This document shows, one piece after another, positions 12,464-13,657 of a stretch of 13,657 bases of DNA (position 1 is its first letter; each line of letters starts with the position of its first letter). The notes under the pieces are model-generated. The model saw only the letters and a program-made list of their open reading frames with translations. It was not told the DNA's origin and did no database searches. Origin of the DNA: Streptosporangiaceae bacterium (GTDB lineage Bacteria > Actinomycetota > Actinomycetes > Streptosporangiales > Streptosporangiaceae); contig JASHTQ010000708.1 of the NCBI GenBank assembly GCA_030040475.1, positions 1 through 13,657 of the forward strand. The letters run 5' to 3'. The translations under genes were made by a program, and so were the position numbers.

Positions 12464-13657
12464 GTGACCAAGGACCATCAAGGCCGTCCGCGCCCGCTGC
12501 GCCGGCCGGCGACCACGGTGAGCAGGGTGCTCACCCGCGCCTGGTCCCTCCCGGCGCAGCGCAACTACGTCGCGCTGGACCGCGGCGTCCCGGTGCCGAT
12601 GTCGGACGGCACGGTGCTGCTCGCCGACCACTACCTGCCGATCACTAACAGCCCTGCCGCGACGATCCTCGTTCGCTGCCCCTACGGCAGGGGCGCCCCC
12701 TACGGCCTGATCACGGCCCAGATCCTGGCCGAACGCGGGTATCACGTGCTGCTGCAGAGCTGCCGCGGCACGTCCGGCTCGGGCGGTGAGTTCGTGCCGA
12801 TGGGCAACGAGGCCGCCGACGGCCAGGACACGGTTGCCTGGCTGCGCGAGCAGAGCTGGTTCGACGGGCGGCTGGCCACCTACGGGGCCAGCTACCTCGG
12901 CTTCGTGCAGTGGGCGCTTGCCCTCGACCCGCCGCCCGAGCTCGTCGCCGCGGTCGTCCAGGTGGGGCCGCACGACTTCAGCAGGACCGCGTACCGCAAC
13001 GGCGTGTTCGACCTGTACAACTTCCTCAGCTGGAGCGACCTGATGGCCAATCAGGACCGAACCGGCGCGCTGCTCGGCGGCTACCGGATGGTCACCGCCG
13101 AGCGCAGGCTGCGCCCGGTGCTTGACCGCATGCCGATCGCGGCCGCGGCCCGCGGCCTGCTGCGCGCCGACGCACCGTGGTTCGAGAGCTGGCTGGAACA
13201 CCCGGACCTCACCGACCCGTTCTGGGCTCCGCTGCAGTGCGGCGCCGCGCTGGACCGCCTCAGCGTCCCGACCCTGCTCGTCGGCGGCTGGCAGGACGTG
13301 TTCATCGAGCAGACCGTCGAGCAGTACCGCGCGCTGTCCGGCCGCGGCGTGCCTGTCCGCCTGCTGATCGGCCCGTGGGCGCACCTGGACGCCACCATGC
13401 GCGGTGGCGCCGCGGTCGTCGAGAGCCTTGCCTGGCTCGACCACTACGCGGGCACCAAAGACACAGGCACCAAAGGCACGGGCACCGAAGAAGCCAGGAC
13501 CTACGGCCCCGTCCGCATCTGGGTCGGCGCGGCCAAGGACGCGGGCGGCGGGCAGTGGCGGGAACTCCCCGACTGGCCGCCCAAGAAAACCGCGCCGCAG
13601 CGGTGGTACCTCGGCCCGCTCGGCACCCTCGCCCCGCAGCCGCCGGCCGACGGCACG
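12464..13657 (+). CDS. CocE/NonD family serine hydrolase (X-Pro dipeptidyl-peptidase S15-like), N-terminal part
   Basis: The frame runs from GTG 12464 through the last base without a stop, giving 398 residues; the gene continues outside the window. AAAGGA (12449-12454) lies 9 bases before the start. The catalytic domain shows PMSDGTVLLADHY at its start, LVRCPYGRG, SCRGTSGSGGEF, then the nucleophile elbow YGASYLGF (Ser143), GGWQDVF (Asp278) and GPWAH (His307), a complete triad. The sequence then enters the C-terminal jelly-roll domain (YGPVRIWVGAAKD.., WYLGPLGTL), which is cut off. Members hydrolyse esters or acylated substrates such as cocaine esters, or Xaa-Pro peptides; which applies is unknown. 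No signal peptide is seen, so it is probably cytoplasmic. A repeated GTKxT linker (330-344) joins the two domains. It follows the PaaX-family gene after a repeat-bearing spacer. Confidence 0.92.
   Translation, partial: MTKDHQGRPRPLRRPATTVSRVLTRAWSLPAQRNYVALDRGVPVPMSDGTVLLADHYLPITNSPAATILVRCPYGRGAPYGLITAQILAERGYHVLLQSCRGTSGSGGEFVPMGNEAADGQDTVAWLREQSWFDGRLATYGASYLGFVQWALALDPPPELVAAVVQVGPHDFSRTAYRNGVFDLYNFLSWSDLMANQDRTGALLGGYRMVTAERRLRPVLDRMPIAAAARGLLRADAPWFESWLEHPDLTDPFWAPLQCGAALDRLSVPTLLVGGWQDVFIEQTVEQYRALSGRGVPVRLLIGPWAHLDATMRGGAAVVESLAWLDHYAGTKDTGTKGTGTEEARTYGPVRIWVGAAKDAGGGQWRELPDWPPKKTAPQRWYLGPLGTLAPQPPADGT
13451..13495 (+). repeat. Three 15-bp repeats in the CocE-type gene
   Basis: Units 13451-13465, 13466-13480 and 13481-13495 each begin GGCACC[A/G]AAG and encode GTKDT, GTKGT and GTEEA. 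They form a hydrophilic linker at residues 330-344. The AAA codons stand out against the GC-rich third positions around them. Confidence 0.8.

Overview
The window reads as chromosomal DNA of a high-GC actinomycete (Actinomycetota). The evidence is very GC-rich third codon positions, frequent GTG starts, several genes with a TANNNT -10 hexamer only 6 to 9 bases before the start codon (leaderless style), and the order DUF151 nuclease - MerR regulator - glycine riboswitch - gcvP, which matches the mycobacterial Rv1829-Rv1830-gcvB neighbourhood. Genus cannot be decided from the sequence.

Layout. Positions 1-4096 are the glycine-cleavage neighbourhood: the end of a DUF151 bifunctional nuclease gene, a MerR regulator with its own candidate promoter, a single-aptamer glycine riboswitch followed by a helix that can mask the gcvP ribosome binding site, and full-length gcvP. 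A minus-strand cupin gene (4306-4800) converges on gcvP. A relatively AT-rich 320-base intergenic region (4801-5120) with repeated CTTACAGAG-type elements and a perfect 16-bp palindrome separates it from a plus-strand three-gene redox operon (5121-7913). That operon encodes a ferric-reductase-like membrane flavocytochrome, a membrane-anchored FMN-binding protein with a covalent flavinylation motif, and the flavin transferase ApbE that would load it. Together they look like a transmembrane electron-export module carrying electrons from NAD(P)H through FAD and heme to a covalently flavinylated protein outside the membrane.

From 7914 to 9247 the region is looser. It holds a minus-strand DUF488 gene, a possible attenuator (13-codon leader ORF, GC-rich hairpin, and a second copy of one hairpin arm that could form an alternative pairing), and the truncated start of an EamA/DMT-type exporter. 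Next come an unrecognised eight-helix membrane protein (9248-10600), a minus-strand alpha/beta hydrolase (to 11337), a divergent PaaX-family regulator (11419-12282), a spacer with four AGGACAAC repeats about one helical turn apart, and a CocE/NonD-family hydrolase that runs off the window end.

I saw no rRNA, tRNA, CRISPR array, insertion sequence or origin. The best candidates for something under-described are the flavinylation module with its signal-less ApbE, the attenuator stranded upstream of a dead transporter, and the recurring TAGGCT-N(6-7)-ATG leaderless starts.
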